Below are positions 16,136-24,195 of a stretch of 34,062 nucleotides of DNA, piece after piece; positions within the stretch are counted from its first letter, which is position 1, and each line of letters opens with the position of its first letter. Below the pieces are notes generated by a model. It ran no database searches. It had not been told where the DNA came from and was given only the letters and a program-made list of their open reading frames with translations. Source of the stretch: Candidatus Limivivens merdigallinarum (lineage in GTDB: Bacteria > Bacillota > Clostridia > Lachnospirales > Lachnospiraceae); assembly GCA_018713105.1 (NCBI GenBank), contig DVFT01000157.1, positions 1 through 34,062 on the forward strand, read 5' to 3'. Position numbers and translations under genes: made by a program.

Positions 16136-17127
16136 GTCCGCCTCCTGGCTGAAGACCTTTTCCCGGAAGATTTCTTCTCGTAGTCCTCGTAGGCATTGAC
16201 GATCTTCTGTACCAGCGGATGACGAACCACATCCTTGCTGGTCAGGGTACAAAAAGAAATTTCCTCTACGTTTTTCAGTACCTTCATGGCAACCTCCAGG
16301 CCTGACTGCACCGAGTTCGGCAGATCCTTCTGGGTGGAATCCCCGGTCACGATGACTTTGGAGCCGAATCCGATCCTGGTCAAAAACATTTTCATCTGGG
16401 CTGGAGTGGTGTTCTGTGCCTCGTCCAAAATGATAAAGGCATTGTCCAGCGTCCGTCCCCTCATGTAGGCTAAGGGGGCTACCTCAATGAGACCCTTTTC
16501 CATATTTTTGAGGAAGCTGTCGGCTCCCATGATCTGGTAAAGGGCATCGTACAAAGGACGGAGATACGGGTCTACCTTGCTCTGCAGATCTCCCGGAAGG
16601 AAGCCCAGCTTCTCTCCCGCCTCGATTGCCGGACGGGTCAGAATGATCCTGGACACCTCCCCTGCTTTAAATGCCTGGATTCCCATTGCCATTGCAAGGT
16701 AGGTCTTGCCGGTGCCTGCCGGTCCGATGCCAAAGACGATCATATTGGTACGCATCGCGTCCACGTATGCCTTTTGTCCCAGTGTCTTGGGCTTGATGGG
16801 CTTTCCGTTCATGGTATGGCAGATGCAGTCTTTATCGATTTCCACCAGGGATCCCGTCCCCGTATTCTCCATTGCCATCGCCAAAGCGTAATTTACATTC
16901 TGTTCCTCAATCACGTTGCCCCTCTTGGAGAGCTCCACAAGTTCGTTAAACACATCCTTCGCCTTTGCGGCAGAAACCGCATCACCGATGATCTTCAGCA
17001 CTCCGTCACGGAGGATCACCGTGACATTTAATGTCTTTTCGATTTTTTTGATAAACTGGTCGTACTGACCAAATACATTTCGCTCATGCTGTGCCGGAAT
17101 CTCGGTAATTGTCTCAATGATACTCAT
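16132..17127 (-). CDS. phoH: PhoH family ATPase (PhoL type)
   Basis: Cytoplasmic P-loop protein of 331 residues, almost always found beside ybeY. Walker A is GPAGTGKT (about 135-142) and Walker B is AFIILDEAQN, followed by MFLTRIGFGSKVIVTGDSTQKDLP. The N-terminal part (about 25-70) resembles a KH-like RNA-binding module (IKKIEKTLNVTVILRDGVLKIIGD), which suggests a role in RNA metabolism with YbeY. The biochemical activity of the family is not firmly settled; helicase-like and RNase-associated roles have been proposed. Confidence 0.93.
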   Translation of the reverse strand: MSIIETITEIPAQHERNVFGQYDQFIKKIEKTLNVTVILRDGVLKIIGDAVSAAKAKDVFNELVELSKRGNVIEEQNVNYALAMAMENTGTGSLVEIDKDCICHTMNGKPIKPKTLGQKAYVDAMRTNMIVFGIGPAGTGKTYLAMAMGIQAFKAGEVSRIILTRPAIEAGEKLGFLPGDLQSKVDPYLRPLYDALYQIMGADSFLKNMEKGLIEVAPLAYMRGRTLDNAFIILDEAQNTTPAQMKMFLTRIGFGSKVIVTGDSTQKDLPNSVQSGLEVAMKVLKNVEEISFCTLTSKDVVRHPLVQKIVNAYEDYEKKSSGKRSSARRRT

Positions 17128-17187
17128 TCCTAAACGGTCGTCCTTTCTACTCTTTTTCCGGTTACGGAATCATTTTAACACCTTTTC

Positions 17188-17233
17188 CTCATATTTACTA
17201 CCGGAAAATGTATTTTGATGGCTGAACCGTTAC
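17188..17233 (-). promoter_or_regulatory. Candidate sigma-A promoter before phoH
   Basis: In the 132-base gap between yqfD and phoH, the minus strand carries TTGTAA, 17 bases, then TACATT. The -35 is good and the -10 moderate. A separate promoter would let phoH-ybeY be transcribed in growth, independent of the sporulation genes upstream. Positions are approximate to a few bases. Confidence 0.35.
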
Positions 17234-17259
17234 AATTTTACCACTCTGTACCTGTGATT

Positions 17260-18462
17260 TCAACCCTCGATTGGAATTTCCGTCACCCGTTTGCCGGTTT
17301 TCTGAATCAGCGTAACCGTTCCCTCCATCCTGCATTCCTTCCCGGTTACAGTGATTTCGATCTGCTTGTCTTCGATCTCGGCGCCGCCATCCTGAATTTT
17401 CTGAAGGTTTGCTTGGATCTGCCTTGCTGCTTCCCGCTCTGCCTCCTCCCCGGTATAAGTAAATGTTTCCATACGGTATTCCCGGCTGATCCTCTGCCCT
17501 ACAAAGAGGGGCAGCTTGAAGTATCTGGAAAATCCAAGCTGATGGCTCTCCGTCATGGTGTCATAGTCGGAAAACGCTGTATCTGGATGGGCGAGGCGGA
17601 AAATCCCGTTGAAAATCCGGATAAAATAATCCTTCTCCTCCCTTCCGGTATAGACCTTTTTTTGATATTGGAGGGGAAAGGAATCCTGGTATTCATAGAC
17701 CGTACGAAGAAAAATATCCGCGTCCGCGGCGCAGTATTCCGTCTTTTCCAACTCCTGGCTGTCATTGTAGATGGGAAGCGCTGAGGAGACCAAAATCTCC
17801 CCTTTCTCCACCCTGTCCCCTGCTTTCACAAGGGGCGTTCCTTTTCTCGTCACGATACTCACGACCGTTCCGCCCCGCTCCGCCTGAAGGCTGCTTACGG
17901 GAAGCTGTTCCTGCCCCGGATCTGTGATGGCATTTTCCTCAACGTCAATGAACAGGCTGGTCCCCACAAGCCTTGCTGATACCCAGATAAAATCCGGGAA
18001 TTCCTGGCGAAGCTTTGCCTGAAGCTCCTTACAGTCTAGTGTACTTTTTTTTGCTCCAAAAAATACCCCTTCGCTTTTTAAATAGGCAAAAACCGTCTCG
18101 TCGGTTTCTCCCAAATTCCCGGAAACCTCAATGTTCCAGATAAAAGAAGACAGGAAAAACATCAAAAGGAAGCCGAACAAGGCTCCTACTGCCAGGAATT
18201 TTCTCCGCCGATATGTATGGAGAAAGAACGGGAAGCCGCTTTTTTTCACGATCTTGATCCTGGTGGAACACTTCCGCCTGATGTCCTTCAGCTTCCGGAC
18301 ATCACAAAGACGGATGCTCAGCTCGTATCCTCCGTCCACGGACAAAAGATCCCAGGTATCGATCTCTTTGGCGCTCAGAAGGTTTAAGAAACGCTCATAG
18401 GAGCCGCCCTCAAGACGGATTCTTACCCATCCCTTCAGATACCTCTGCAATGCTTCGATCAA
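17260..18462 (-). CDS. yqfD: Sporulation protein YqfD, TTG start
   Basis: Membrane protein of 400 residues required for sporulation in Bacillus; its biochemical role is unknown. The N-terminal domain (LKGWVRIRLEGGSYERFLNLL) is followed by one membrane segment at about 90-112. A large extracytoplasmic part carries the family motifs NIEVSGN and EFPDFIWVSARLVGTSLFIDVEEN. GTPLVKAGDRVEKGEILVS looks like a lipoyl/barrel-sandwich hairpin. Translation starts at TTG (18462), overlapping the yqfC stop by TTGA, with AAAGGAGG six bases upstream. It is coupled to yqfC. Confidence 0.93.
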   Translation of the reverse strand: MIEALQRYLKGWVRIRLEGGSYERFLNLLSAKEIDTWDLLSVDGGYELSIRLCDVRKLKDIRRKCSTRIKIVKKSGFPFFLHTYRRRKFLAVGALFGFLLMFFLSSFIWNIEVSGNLGETDETVFAYLKSEGVFFGAKKSTLDCKELQAKLRQEFPDFIWVSARLVGTSLFIDVEENAITDPGQEQLPVSSLQAERGGTVVSIVTRKGTPLVKAGDRVEKGEILVSSALPIYNDSQELEKTEYCAADADIFLRTVYEYQDSFPLQYQKKVYTGREEKDYFIRIFNGIFRLAHPDTAFSDYDTMTESHQLGFSRYFKLPLFVGQRISREYRMETFTYTGEEAEREAARQIQANLQKIQDGGAEIEDKQIEITVTGKECRMEGTVTLIQKTGKRVTEIPIEG

Positions 18463-18749
18463 CCGGCTCCTCCTTTCAGAAACTGTATGGCTGCAATCCG
18501 CCCCTTCACCTTCAGCTCCGCCTTTGTATAATAAGAAAGATACAGACAGCTTCCTTCCACCTTGATAAGTCCCTGCTTTGTCCTTATCAGAAGAATGCTG
18601 TCTGTATATTCCAGAATGCTTTTGTAGTTTTCAATCACAAGCTCCTCCTGCCCGGTCATCGTCAAAAGCGGGAGGGCGCCGGAGAGTTCACCGGGGATCG
18701 CCATCCCATCGGCAATTCTCCGGCGGAGCTTCTTTTTGTTTGGAAACAT
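18459..18749 (-). CDS. yqfC: Sporulation protein YqfC
   Basis: Small protein of 96 residues of the YqfC/YabP family, whose members form layered beta structures in spore-related complexes. Recognisable parts are LPLLTMTGQEELVIENYKSILEY and IKVEGSCLYLSYYTKAELKVKGRI. It precedes yqfD with a 4-base overlap, the standard Clostridia and Bacilli order yqfC-yqfD-phoH-ybeY. AGAGG lies seven bases before the ATG, and a sigma-E-like promoter is found 26 bases upstream. Confidence 0.92.
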   Translation of the reverse strand: MFPNKKKLRRRIADGMAIPGELSGALPLLTMTGQEELVIENYKSILEYTDSILLIRTKQGLIKVEGSCLYLSYYTKAELKVKGRIAAIQFLKGGAG

Positions 18750-18774
18750 AGGGCGACCTCTGGTTTTATTATCC

Positions 18775-18803
18775 AGTATATGTCGCCTTCCAGTCTCCTA
18801 TGC
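18775..18803 (-). promoter_or_regulatory. Sigma-E-like sporulation promoter for yqfC-yqfD
   Basis: On the minus strand GCATAGG is followed after exactly 14 bases by CATATACT. The sigma-E consensus, as I recall it, is KMATATT, 14-15 bases, CATACANT. The -10 matches seven of eight positions and the -35 five of seven. It lies 26 bases before the yqfC ATG, leaving a short leader. Confidence 0.55.
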
Positions 18804-18814
18804 GAAGGAACGTG

Positions 18815-19423
18815 TCACGATTCTTCCTCATTCCATGCCGCATAGCCTGCCAGGAACTCTTGCCCGCTCAGCTTTTCCACAGACCGGATGCTTCCATCCT
18901 CGTCCCTGGACAGATAGAGATAGACTCCCTCTTCGACGCTTCCATTGGTGTAGAAGCCTCCGTCCTCATCCAGCAGCGCTTTCACCCTGCTGCCGTCATA
19001 GGTCAGATTTCCCTCTTTGTCCTCCGTGATCCCGGCTTTCTCATATTCCTGGTATTTTTCCTTCTCTTCCTCTGTTGTGTAAGTAAAACTGCCTCCTTCC
19101 GAAGCCTCTGCACTCCCCTCCACGACAGATGCCATCCTGCTGTCCTCTGCCTTTTCCGCTGTGGTGCTGGTACTTGAAGACACTGCTTCTGATACGCTGT
19201 CCTCTGATACTTCCTCCGCTGCGGTACTGGTATCCGAAGAGGCTGCTTCTGCTGCGCTGTCCTCTGATATCTCCTCTTTCTGCTGGTTCAGGTTCTCCCA
19301 GGAAAACCAGGCAGGACCTGCCTCGTAAGCCACTGTGTACGCTTTTGAGGGAATGCCCGCTCCCATACACAGCCCTCCGATGCATACTGCGGTCAATAAT
19401 CCGCTAATTACTTTTTTCTTCAT
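18815..19423 (-). CDS. Secreted acidic protein with 20-residue tandem repeat
   Basis: Exported protein of 202 residues with no family I recognise. The signal peptide covers about residues 1-28 (cleavage near SKA). A Ser/Ala/Glu-rich segment follows, with two in-register 20-residue copies: one starts EEISEDSAAEAASSDTS, the next EEVSEDSVSEAVSSSTS. The C-terminal half is rich in Glu, Tyr and Gly (SFTYTTEEEKEKYQEYEKAG, DGSRVKALLDEDGGFYTNGS) and looks like a compact folded domain. AAAGGAG precedes the ATG. It lies 62 bases downstream of a kinase gene on the same strand, so it may be co-transcribed with that two-component pair. Confidence 0.8.
   Translation of the reverse strand: MKKKVISGLLTAVCIGGLCMGAGIPSKAYTVAYEAGPAWFSWENLNQQKEEISEDSAAEAASSDTSTAAEEVSEDSVSEAVSSSTSTTAEKAEDSRMASVVEGSAEASEGGSFTYTTEEEKEKYQEYEKAGITEDKEGNLTYDGSRVKALLDEDGGFYTNGSVEEGVYLYLSRDEDGSIRSVEKLSGQEFLAGYAAWNEEES
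19141..19276 (-). repeat. 60-bp tandem repeat inside the secreted protein gene
   Basis: Bases 19157-19216 and 19217-19276 are two copies of a 60-base unit, in exact register and about 80 percent alike. The preceding 16 bases start a third copy (TGTCCTCTG shared). The period is a multiple of three, so copy changes would alter the linker length without a frameshift. Confidence 0.75.
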
Positions 19424-19485
19424 AATGATTTCAACTCCTTTCGAGTATCAGGATACCAGAGGTATCTGTGATTCCCATGGAGCTT

Positions 19486-21048
19486 TTATGTATTTTCTGT
19501 GGAGCTAAGCACAAAGGTAAACTTTACTCCCTCCTCCGTATTTTCCGCCCAGATCTTTCCTCCTGCCTGTTCCAGCAGGCTCCTCGCAAGATACAATCCG
19601 AGTCCGCTTCCTCCCGTTTCCTTGCTTCTGGAACTCTCCACCCTATAAAAGGGCTCGAACAATCGAAAGAAAGCCTCCTCCGGAATCTGGGTTCCCGTAT
19701 TCTCTATGGAAAACCGGCACATCCCCTGCTCCTTTTTCAGTGTTACACAGATCCGGTTTCCTCTCGGCGTATACCGATAGGCATTGGAAAAAAGATTTCC
19801 CAGCACCTTTTCCATTCTTCCTGGATCGCCCTGGATCCACAGATGCTCCGGAATATCCAGCTCATAGGCAAGCGCCTTTTCTTCCAAAAGCTCCATCCTC
19901 ACTGCCAGCTGATGGCGGATCAGCTCGGAAAGATCCATCCGTTCTTCCCTCCTCTGCTCCCTTCCCGATTCGATTCTGGCTGCTGTCAGGATTTCCTGCA
20001 CCAGGCTTTCCATGGTGTCCACCGTCTCCAGGGAGCGGTTCAGGTAATAATCCCGTTCCCGATATGCCCCTACCCGGCTTATCATCCCGCTTAGATGCCC
20101 CTTTAAAATGGTCACCGGCGTTTTCAGCTCATGGGAGACCGCTGCGTAAAAATCCATACGCCGTTTCTCCAGTTCCCTCTCCTTCTCAATGTCGCTTTTC
20201 AGCTGACGGTTTGCCTCCTTCAAATCAGACAGCGCCCTAGAAAGATTGCCGGACAGCTCGTTTAGGCTGTCCGAGAGGATTCCGATCTCATCCTCCCGCT
20301 TTTCCTCGCATCGGCTGGAAAAGTCCAATCCTGCCATTCTTCTGGAAATGCCGCTGATCCGCCGGATCGGACGTGCCAGATACCATGCGGAAAGCAGCGC
20401 ACACACCAGGGATAGTCCCAGAATCACTGCGATGAGAACAGGCAGAATCCCGATTAGTATGTTCATCACCTGACTTACCGCATCCATCGTCCCGCTGACT
20501 TCCAAGCTGTATCCCGCCTCCCCGATCACAACGTCCAAGGTCAGCACATCTCCCGAGCCTCCTTCGGCATCCACTGCAGCCTCCCTGGCATCTGCCGCCG
20601 TATCTTGCCAGACTTCTGCTGCATCTACAGAAATCATGTCGTCGCCAAGTATCTCTTCTGCTTCTGACGAAGCAGTATCGCCTTCCGATCGTTCTATCCC
20701 GCTTGCTTCCGCCGAGACATCGGCGTTCTCAGACGCCTCACCCACTTCTGCCGCGATCACCTCAGGATACACCTGATTCCCATAGGAATCCCACAAGAAA
20801 ATTTCAGCCCTCTGCTCTGCCTCAAAATCGGGCAAAAGAGCGAGGGCATCTTCCAGGGTATCACAATCTTCCAACTCCTCCCTCAGGCATTCCGAAGCCC
20901 GGTAGAGACTGTCTGTCAGTTCATCGGTATAGACAGCCGGCAGAAATTGGGAAATACACAGATAGGTGACTGCACTCACCAGAAGCAGCAATCCAAGGGT
21001 CATCAAAAAAATCTTAGCCGACAGGCTACCTCTTATCCGCTTTATCAA
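19486..21048 (-). CDS. Sensor histidine kinase with acidic extracellular insert, TTG start
   Basis: Membrane kinase of 520 residues. TM1 is at about 12-34, the extracellular domain at about 35-195 and TM2 at about 197-224. A HAMP domain (about 225-280) follows. HisKA carries His306 in YAAVSHELKTPVTILKGH. The ATPase boxes are VLGNLFSNAYRYTP (N) and GGSGLGLYLARSLL (G2), with FRLFEPFYRVE between. Residues about 105-168 of the sensor are Glu/Ala/Asp-rich and of low complexity. Translation appears to start at TTG (21048), overlapping the regulator gene by 23 bases. It is the partner of the regulator at 21026. Confidence 0.92.
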   Translation of the reverse strand: MIKRIRGSLSAKIFLMTLGLLLLVSAVTYLCISQFLPAVYTDELTDSLYRASECLREELEDCDTLEDALALLPDFEAEQRAEIFLWDSYGNQVYPEVIAAEVGEASENADVSAEASGIERSEGDTASSEAEEILGDDMISVDAAEVWQDTAADAREAAVDAEGGSGDVLTLDVVIGEAGYSLEVSGTMDAVSQVMNILIGILPVLIAVILGLSLVCALLSAWYLARPIRRISGISRRMAGLDFSSRCEEKREDEIGILSDSLNELSGNLSRALSDLKEANRQLKSDIEKERELEKRRMDFYAAVSHELKTPVTILKGHLSGMISRVGAYRERDYYLNRSLETVDTMESLVQEILTAARIESGREQRREERMDLSELIRHQLAVRMELLEEKALAYELDIPEHLWIQGDPGRMEKVLGNLFSNAYRYTPRGNRICVTLKKEQGMCRFSIENTGTQIPEEAFFRLFEPFYRVESSRSKETGGSGLGLYLARSLLEQAGGKIWAENTEEGVKFTFVLSSTENT

Positions 21049-21697
21049 TCCGATATCCCACCCCTCTGACTGTCTCTATGTAATCTCTGTTCAGCTTTTT
21101 TCTCAAATTCTTGATGTGGGTGTCCACGATCCGCTCATCTCCGAAATAGTCGATTCCCCACACCTGATCCAACAGGTTTTGTCTGGTGAATACCCTCCCC
21201 AGATTGGTGAGGAATACCTTTAAAAGATCAAATTCCTTCTGGGTCAGCACCAGTTCCTTTCCGCCAAGCACCGCCCGGTACTCCACAGGATCCAAAGTGA
21301 GTTCCCGGTAAGAAAGCGTCTGGGATGCGGCATCTGCGCCGGCTCTTCTCAATATCGCAGCCACCTTGTACATCAGCACCTGGGGAGAAAAAGGCTTTGT
21401 GACATAGTCATCTGCCAAAAGCTTCATCCCTTTGAGCTGATAGCATTCGTCCTCCAAAGCTGTCAGCATCACCACCGGCACATCCGATTCCTTTCGAATC
21501 ACCTCCAGCACCCCGTAGCCGTCGATCTTGGGCAGCATGATATCCAAAAGCACCAGGGAAAAGGGCTCCTGATGAAATTTCTGGATCCCTTCCACTCCGT
21601 CCCACGCTACAGAGACCTGGTATCCTTCTGCCTCCAGATAATTTTTCAAGACCTCCTGAATCCCCCTGTCATCCTCCACGATCAAAATCCTGTTCAT
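21026..21697 (-). CDS. OmpR-family response regulator
   Basis: Two-component regulator of 223 residues. The receiver has the acidic pair in IVEDDRG, phosphoacceptor Asp52 in LVLLDIMLP, Thr79 in VVMLTA and Lys101 in YVTKPF. The winged-helix DNA-binding domain covers about 125-220, with LTQKEFDLLKVFLTNLGRVFTRQNLLDQVWG and TVRGVGYRID. It is the intact counterpart to the deleted regulator at 7769 and leads an operon with the kinase and perhaps the secreted protein. Confidence 0.95.
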   Translation of the reverse strand: MNRILIVEDDRGIQEVLKNYLEAEGYQVSVAWDGVEGIQKFHQEPFSLVLLDIMLPKIDGYGVLEVIRKESDVPVVMLTALEDECYQLKGMKLLADDYVTKPFSPQVLMYKVAAILRRAGADAASQTLSYRELTLDPVEYRAVLGGKELVLTQKEFDLLKVFLTNLGRVFTRQNLLDQVWGIDYFGDERIVDTHIKNLRKKLNRDYIETVRGVGYRIDKADKR

Positions 21698-21766
21698 GAT
21701 TGTCCCTCCTCGTCAGTCCTATAGCATATCACCGGATTATGTGATTTTTATGGAGTTTGGGGATAT

Positions 21767-22447
21767 TCATGAAGTTTCATGGAGCGGATCTAAGATTTCT
21801 TTCGCCTTGGCAAGCCGGTCATAGAACTGCGGATAGAAGTCCTCCTCCGTCTGGTAAGGCGCCATAAAAAAGCTTCTGGTCAGATACAGGTTGAATTTTC
21901 GGATCAGCTCCTCATGGCCGGTGGAGGTAAAGACCTCTTCCACTTCCTCCAGAAAGTAGTGCCAGTCCCGCACAAACCGTTCATATTCCTTCGGCCGTTC
22001 CACATGGATCCAGTTTTTGACCTTGACCTTCAGCCGGTTCTCCTTGCTGCACTCATGGATCTGCAGAAAATACCGGAAGTCTCCGTTCTCATAGTATCTG
22101 CCTAAGGGGAACAATCGGCAGATCCCCGGACGGAACGCATGGATCCTGCATCTTCCCTGGGAATCCAAAAAACCGCATGCCTCCTCCTGCCCGGACATCT
22201 TAAGATTCGGCAGGATCACGCCGTCCACCACATTCAGCTCGACCAGGCGGTTCAATAACTCCTCAAAACAAACCTTCAGGTTCTTTGTCATCAGATAGAT
22301 ATCCATAGGATCCAGGATAATGGAGCTTCCCATCCCCCGGCAGCAATCGGAGCATCCTTTGCAGCCCTGGCAGTCAGCCTTCACCAGATCATTGAGGGAA
22401 TACAGCCTTCCATCGGAAATCTCTTCTAAACTTACCTGTCTTTTCAT
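21767..22447 (-). CDS. YkgJ-type cysteine-cluster protein
   Basis: Cytoplasmic protein of 226 residues with the CxxCxxCxxCC arrangement (Cys26, 29, 32, 35 and 36 in CQGCKGCSDCC). A second group is CGFLDSQGRCRIHAFRPGICRLFP. This is the zinc/iron-chelating YkgJ domain, thought to bind a metal or Fe-S cluster; the function is not known. The rest is helical and seems specific to Clostridial relatives. It lies 28 bases after the membrane protein gene at 22476 and may be co-transcribed. Confidence 0.85.
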   Translation of the reverse strand: MKRQVSLEEISDGRLYSLNDLVKADCQGCKGCSDCCRGMGSSIILDPMDIYLMTKNLKVCFEELLNRLVELNVVDGVILPNLKMSGQEEACGFLDSQGRCRIHAFRPGICRLFPLGRYYENGDFRYFLQIHECSKENRLKVKVKNWIHVERPKEYERFVRDWHYFLEEVEEVFTSTGHEELIRKFNLYLTRSFFMAPYQTEEDFYPQFYDRLAKAKEILDPLHETS

Positions 22448-22475
22448 CGTTCATTCCTTTCCTTCGATCCATCCG

Positions 22476-23774
22476 TCATCGATCCTTTGCGTAAGGATAG
22501 ATCACTTTCATGCGTTCATCGTCAAACTTTTCGTCCATCCATTGTTCCCAGCTGTACACAGCCGGTTCTCCCGCATCCCTGGCATCATAACGGATCAAAG
22601 CCAGGGCAGACACCGCCATATTGACCACCATAAATACAACGGCAATCCAAGTCACAACCTTTCCAAACTTTTTTGGCACTTTTTCTATCAAATAAGAGAC
22701 TTTCGGATAAAGCACTTTGATCCAGAGAACCGCCGCGATTCCCCAAAACAGGCAGTAAAGCAGGTTGACCCTGCCTCCCAGGTTAAACGGAAGTTTGCTG
22801 TAATCCCAGAAAATCTTCCCGAATACGATCTCTCCCATCACACTGCACAGATACTCATATGCTCCTCCCATTAAGGTTCCCACACAGAAAATATAGCGAT
22901 CCGGCTTCTCCTTATCCCGATACAGCAGAATGGTTGCAAGGACGATCGCCATTCCCCAAACGATACTGAACGGTCCCCATACCAGGCTGCTCCGGCTCAC
23001 CCATTCCCCCGCTGTAATCCGCATAAAGATGGTTTCCACCAGATCCCCAATCAGAGAACCGATAAAAAACAGCCAAAATAATTTGTAAAACCCACACCCT
23101 TCAGCGAATTTCTCCGCCTGCTCATCCTCTTCCTTTTTTTCCTGAATCGAAGGGTAAGCCTTGATCATACGGTTCCGGACATGCCGGACGATAAACATCC
23201 GAAGCTTATGCGTCCATTTTCCCAATGCGTGATTCCACTGGGTAACGGCAGGGATTTCCTGATGAATTCGAAGTGCCACAGCCATAGAGGTCACAAAATC
23301 CATCAAGCCGATGGCGCACATCGCCAACACAATCCCCTTTCCCAGGATGGAGGGAATCAGATGAAACACGGACACCAGCAGATCATTCCCATACATGACC
23401 GCCACCATGCCCAAAATTCCCCAGAGGATCGAATAACTGAGACAGATATAACCGTCAAAATTGAACTTTTTGTCCGAATAGTCCCACCATTTCTGATGGT
23501 TCATTCTCTCCAAGAGCTTCCCAGTCACCCACTCCGCCGTAGTCCCTAAGATCGTACAGCCCAGGAACAAAAAGAATGGTTCATCGACCAATTCCCAGAA
23601 AACAATGGTCATCAGCGTGGCAGAAATGCCATAGACAAAGCAGACCGGTCCGGAAAACAAGCCTTTGTTGATAAATGTCTTTTTCTTTATTGTCGCCGCA
23701 ATGGTTTCAATCACCCATCCCACAAAGGAATAGATAAAAAAAAGCCAAAGCAGCTCATATCCTGTGTACTTCAT
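22476..23774 (-). CDS. Duplicated CmpB-like (putative ABC-transporter type IV) membrane protein
   Basis: Polytopic membrane protein of 432 residues made of two similar halves. Each half begins with a membrane segment ending in Gly-x-x-x-Glu-Thr-Ile/Ile-Phe (YSFVGWVIETI; GSLIGDLVETIF). Each then has a Trp/Gly-rich loop before a Pro (KGLFSGPVCFVYG; SSLVWGPFSIVWG) and a segment ending in WDYS (KWWDYSDKKFNFDG; IFWDYSKLPFNLGG). This fits the family Pfam names putative ABC-transporter type IV (CmpB). No ATPase is adjacent, so transport is unproven. A charged linker (about 205-225) separates the halves. Usual members have one copy. Confidence 0.75.
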   Translation of the reverse strand: MKYTGYELLWLFFIYSFVGWVIETIAATIKKKTFINKGLFSGPVCFVYGISATLMTIVFWELVDEPFFLFLGCTILGTTAEWVTGKLLERMNHQKWWDYSDKKFNFDGYICLSYSILWGILGMVAVMYGNDLLVSVFHLIPSILGKGIVLAMCAIGLMDFVTSMAVALRIHQEIPAVTQWNHALGKWTHKLRMFIVRHVRNRMIKAYPSIQEKKEEDEQAEKFAEGCGFYKLFWLFFIGSLIGDLVETIFMRITAGEWVSRSSLVWGPFSIVWGMAIVLATILLYRDKEKPDRYIFCVGTLMGGAYEYLCSVMGEIVFGKIFWDYSKLPFNLGGRVNLLYCLFWGIAAVLWIKVLYPKVSYLIEKVPKKFGKVVTWIAVVFMVVNMAVSALALIRYDARDAGEPAVYSWEQWMDEKFDDERMKVIYPYAKDR

Positions 23775-23818
23775 AAATTCCTCCGTTGTCGTATTCGTTT
23801 ATGCTTTTATCAAGCAGC

Positions 23819-24064
23819 TCATTTCTCGTTTATCACATGTCTGGCACGCTGTTCGTATTCCTTTGGAACATAAATATAATACTGGGTGCTGAACTCTGTA
23901 TGTTCTCCTGCCCTGCCCAGCAGATTCGTCCGGGCGCCAATCGTCCTTCCTAATCCCCCGGAATCTACGATTTTGGTTTTGTATGGAATCCCTGCCCCGG
24001 AAAGTCTGTTCCTGGCTTCCGCAAATCTTTCCATGCTCTGTGTGATCAGTACCTCTCTTTTCAT
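23819..24064 (-). CDS. Small putative signal-transducing-type protein (81 residues)
   Basis: Cytoplasmic protein of 81 residues. Its pattern MKREVLITQSMERFAEARNRL, then an AGIPYKTKIVDS strand and YYIYVPKEYEQRARHVI at the end, looks like a small ferredoxin-like fold. I recall comparable Clostridial proteins of the DUF2007-like type. It has no catalytic motifs. The start is the ATG at 24064 with a GGAGG-like site upstream. It lies 44 bases before the CmpB-like gene, same strand. An overlapping frame at 23799-24083 is a shadow. Confidence 0.6.
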   Translation of the reverse strand: MKREVLITQSMERFAEARNRLSGAGIPYKTKIVDSGGLGRTIGARTNLLGRAGEHTEFSTQYYIYVPKEYEQRARHVINEK

Positions 24065-24139
24065 TGCAGCCTCCTTTCGGCATTTCTCAATATACTATGA
24101 TACCATGTTCTTTTCCAGGATACAATCACTCTTTTCCTG

Positions 24140-24168
24140 TCATTTTGGGCAAACTTTTTTCATAAACT
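24140..24168 (+). promoter_or_regulatory. Sigma-E/G-like promoter for the PdaA-type gene
   Basis: TCATTTT, 14 bases, CATAAACT. This matches the sigma-E pattern as I recall it at six of seven (-35) and seven of eight (-10) positions, 28 bases before the start codon. In Bacillus pdaA is sigma-G dependent, and the two factors read related -10 sequences. Confidence 0.45.
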
Positions 24169-24195
24169 GACTGCAAAAAGATATGGAATGAAAGC

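Noticed and set aside
16136-16252. Longer start for ybeY
   Set aside because: The extra 39 residues overlap phoH in another frame and have no similarity to YbeY, while the ATG at 16135 gives a standard ATGA overlap.
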